Part shown: positions 12,929 to 13,432 of the stretch, one piece after another
Layout of the letters: the number at the start of each line of letters is the position of its first letter
How positions within the stretch are numbered: position 1 is the stretch's first letter
Source: Clostridia bacterium
Lineage (GTDB): Bacteria; Bacillota; Clostridia; UBA1381
Direction: 5' to 3'
Length of the DNA: 13,432 nucleotides
Assembly: GCA_008668455.1 (NCBI GenBank)
Contig: RQCD01000009.1
Span: 1 to 13,432, forward strand
Translations under genes and position numbers: made by a program
The notes under the pieces: generated by a model
What the model saw: the letters and a program-made list of their open reading frames with translations, nothing else
What the model was told of the DNA's origin: nothing
Databases searched by the model: none

Positions 12929-13432
12929 ATGGGAGAAAATCTTTTGGAACAATTGGCAGAGGTTGCGCAGAGAATCCGCAGCACGCGTGAGATTCTGGGC
13001 ATCAGCGCCGAGGAAATGGCAAAAACAGCCGGGGTATCCCTGGAGGACTACAACGCTTACGAATCGGGCGAAAAGGATTTCAGCTTCACTTTCATTTATA
13101 AATGCGCAAAGAAATTCAACGTCGATCCGACCGATCTTTTAGAGGGAATCAGTCCGACGCTGCCCAGCTTCACCATCACCCGGAAGGGCGGCGGTCTGCC
13201 GATCACCCGGCGTTCCCACGGCGTTTACAAAAACTTAGCGTCAAAATTCAAAAATAAAATTGCAGAGCCATATTGGGTAAAGCTTCCCTATTCTGAGGAG
13301 GAGCAGACGCGCCCCGTTCCGGTGGCAACGCATGTCGGTCAGGAATTTGACATTGTAACCAAGGGCAGAGTCAAGTTTGTTGTCGGTGATAATGAGGAAA
13401 TTCTCTCTGCCGGCGACACCATTTACTATAAC
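12929..13432 (+). CDS. XRE-family transcription regulator with C-terminal cupin domain (5' part)
   Basis: The first 168 codons are seen; the gene runs off the window. Residues about 11-70 form an XRE-type helix-turn-helix (RIRSTREILGISAEEMAKTAGVS...YESGEKDFSF...CAKKFNVDPTDLLEG). A linker follows, then the start of a cupin barrel (about 125-168: THVGQEFDIVTKGRVKFVVG...LSAGDTIYYN), so a small ligand may control DNA binding. The start is set by AGGAGG (12915-12920), 8 bases upstream. In Clostridia this regulator type often precedes an AMP-forming acyl-CoA or aryl-acid ligase gene (from memory, not seen here). The T-box upstream implies expression when one aminoacyl-tRNA, read here as Ile, runs low. 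Confidence 0.93.
   Translation, partial: MGENLLEQLAEVAQRIRSTREILGISAEEMAKTAGVSLEDYNAYESGEKDFSFTFIYKCAKKFNVDPTDLLEGISPTLPSFTITRKGGGLPITRRSHGVYKNLASKFKNKIAEPYWVKLPYSEEEQTRPVPVATHVGQEFDIVTKGRVKFVVGDNEEILSAGDTIYYN

Noticed and set aside
1..13432. Mobile element or CRISPR array
   Set aside because: I found no transposase, integrase or Cas-like frame and no regularly spaced direct repeats.

Overview
This window looks like chromosomal DNA of a low-to-mid GC Gram-positive anaerobe of the class Clostridia, perhaps Lachnospiraceae or a neighbour. The grounds are strong AGGAGG-type ribosome binding sites, TTGACA/TATAAT-type promoters with 17-18 base spacers, lipoprotein-type solute-binding proteins, the rpsU-yqeY pair, a T-box leader and a helix-turn-helix/cupin regulator. 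I saw no insertion sequence, phage gene, CRISPR array or conjugation gene, so most of it is ordinary core genome with two broken genes and several structured intergenic stretches.

Layout. Bases 1-294 hold the 3' end of an unrecognised plus-strand gene. Bases 390-2320 are read leftward: nth and a HIT-family hydrolase from one promoter, rpsU and yqeY from another, then tRNA-Thr(CGT) with its own terminator. Bases 2391-7926 are read rightward: glyA, broken by an in-frame TAA; an amino-acid importer (binding lipoprotein, permease, ATPase); then a second binding lipoprotein plus permease that has no ATPase. In both importers a base-paired segment lies between the binding-protein gene and the permease gene, which may keep binding protein in excess over membrane components. 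A strong bidirectional terminator separates this block from a leftward D-Ala-D-Ala carboxypeptidase gene (dacF-like) with a membrane anchor and a very basic tail.

Bases 9660-9893 hold a remnant of a phosphate-type solute-binding protein gene: a signal peptide joined directly to the last ~50 residues of the family. It converges on a solitary leftward MsmX/UgpC-type sugar-importer ATPase gene. A second D-Ala-D-Ala carboxypeptidase gene is read rightward at 11401-12534. The window ends with a T-box riboswitch, whose specifier I read as ATC (Ile), controlling an XRE-cupin regulator gene cut by the window edge.

The points most worth checking are the cluster of lesions in glyA (real mutation or consensus error), the Ile T-box placed on a transcription regulator, the elaborate RNA structure at 4578-4736, the ATPase-less importer and the internally deleted binding-protein gene. 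I found no clear evidence for an entirely new system.
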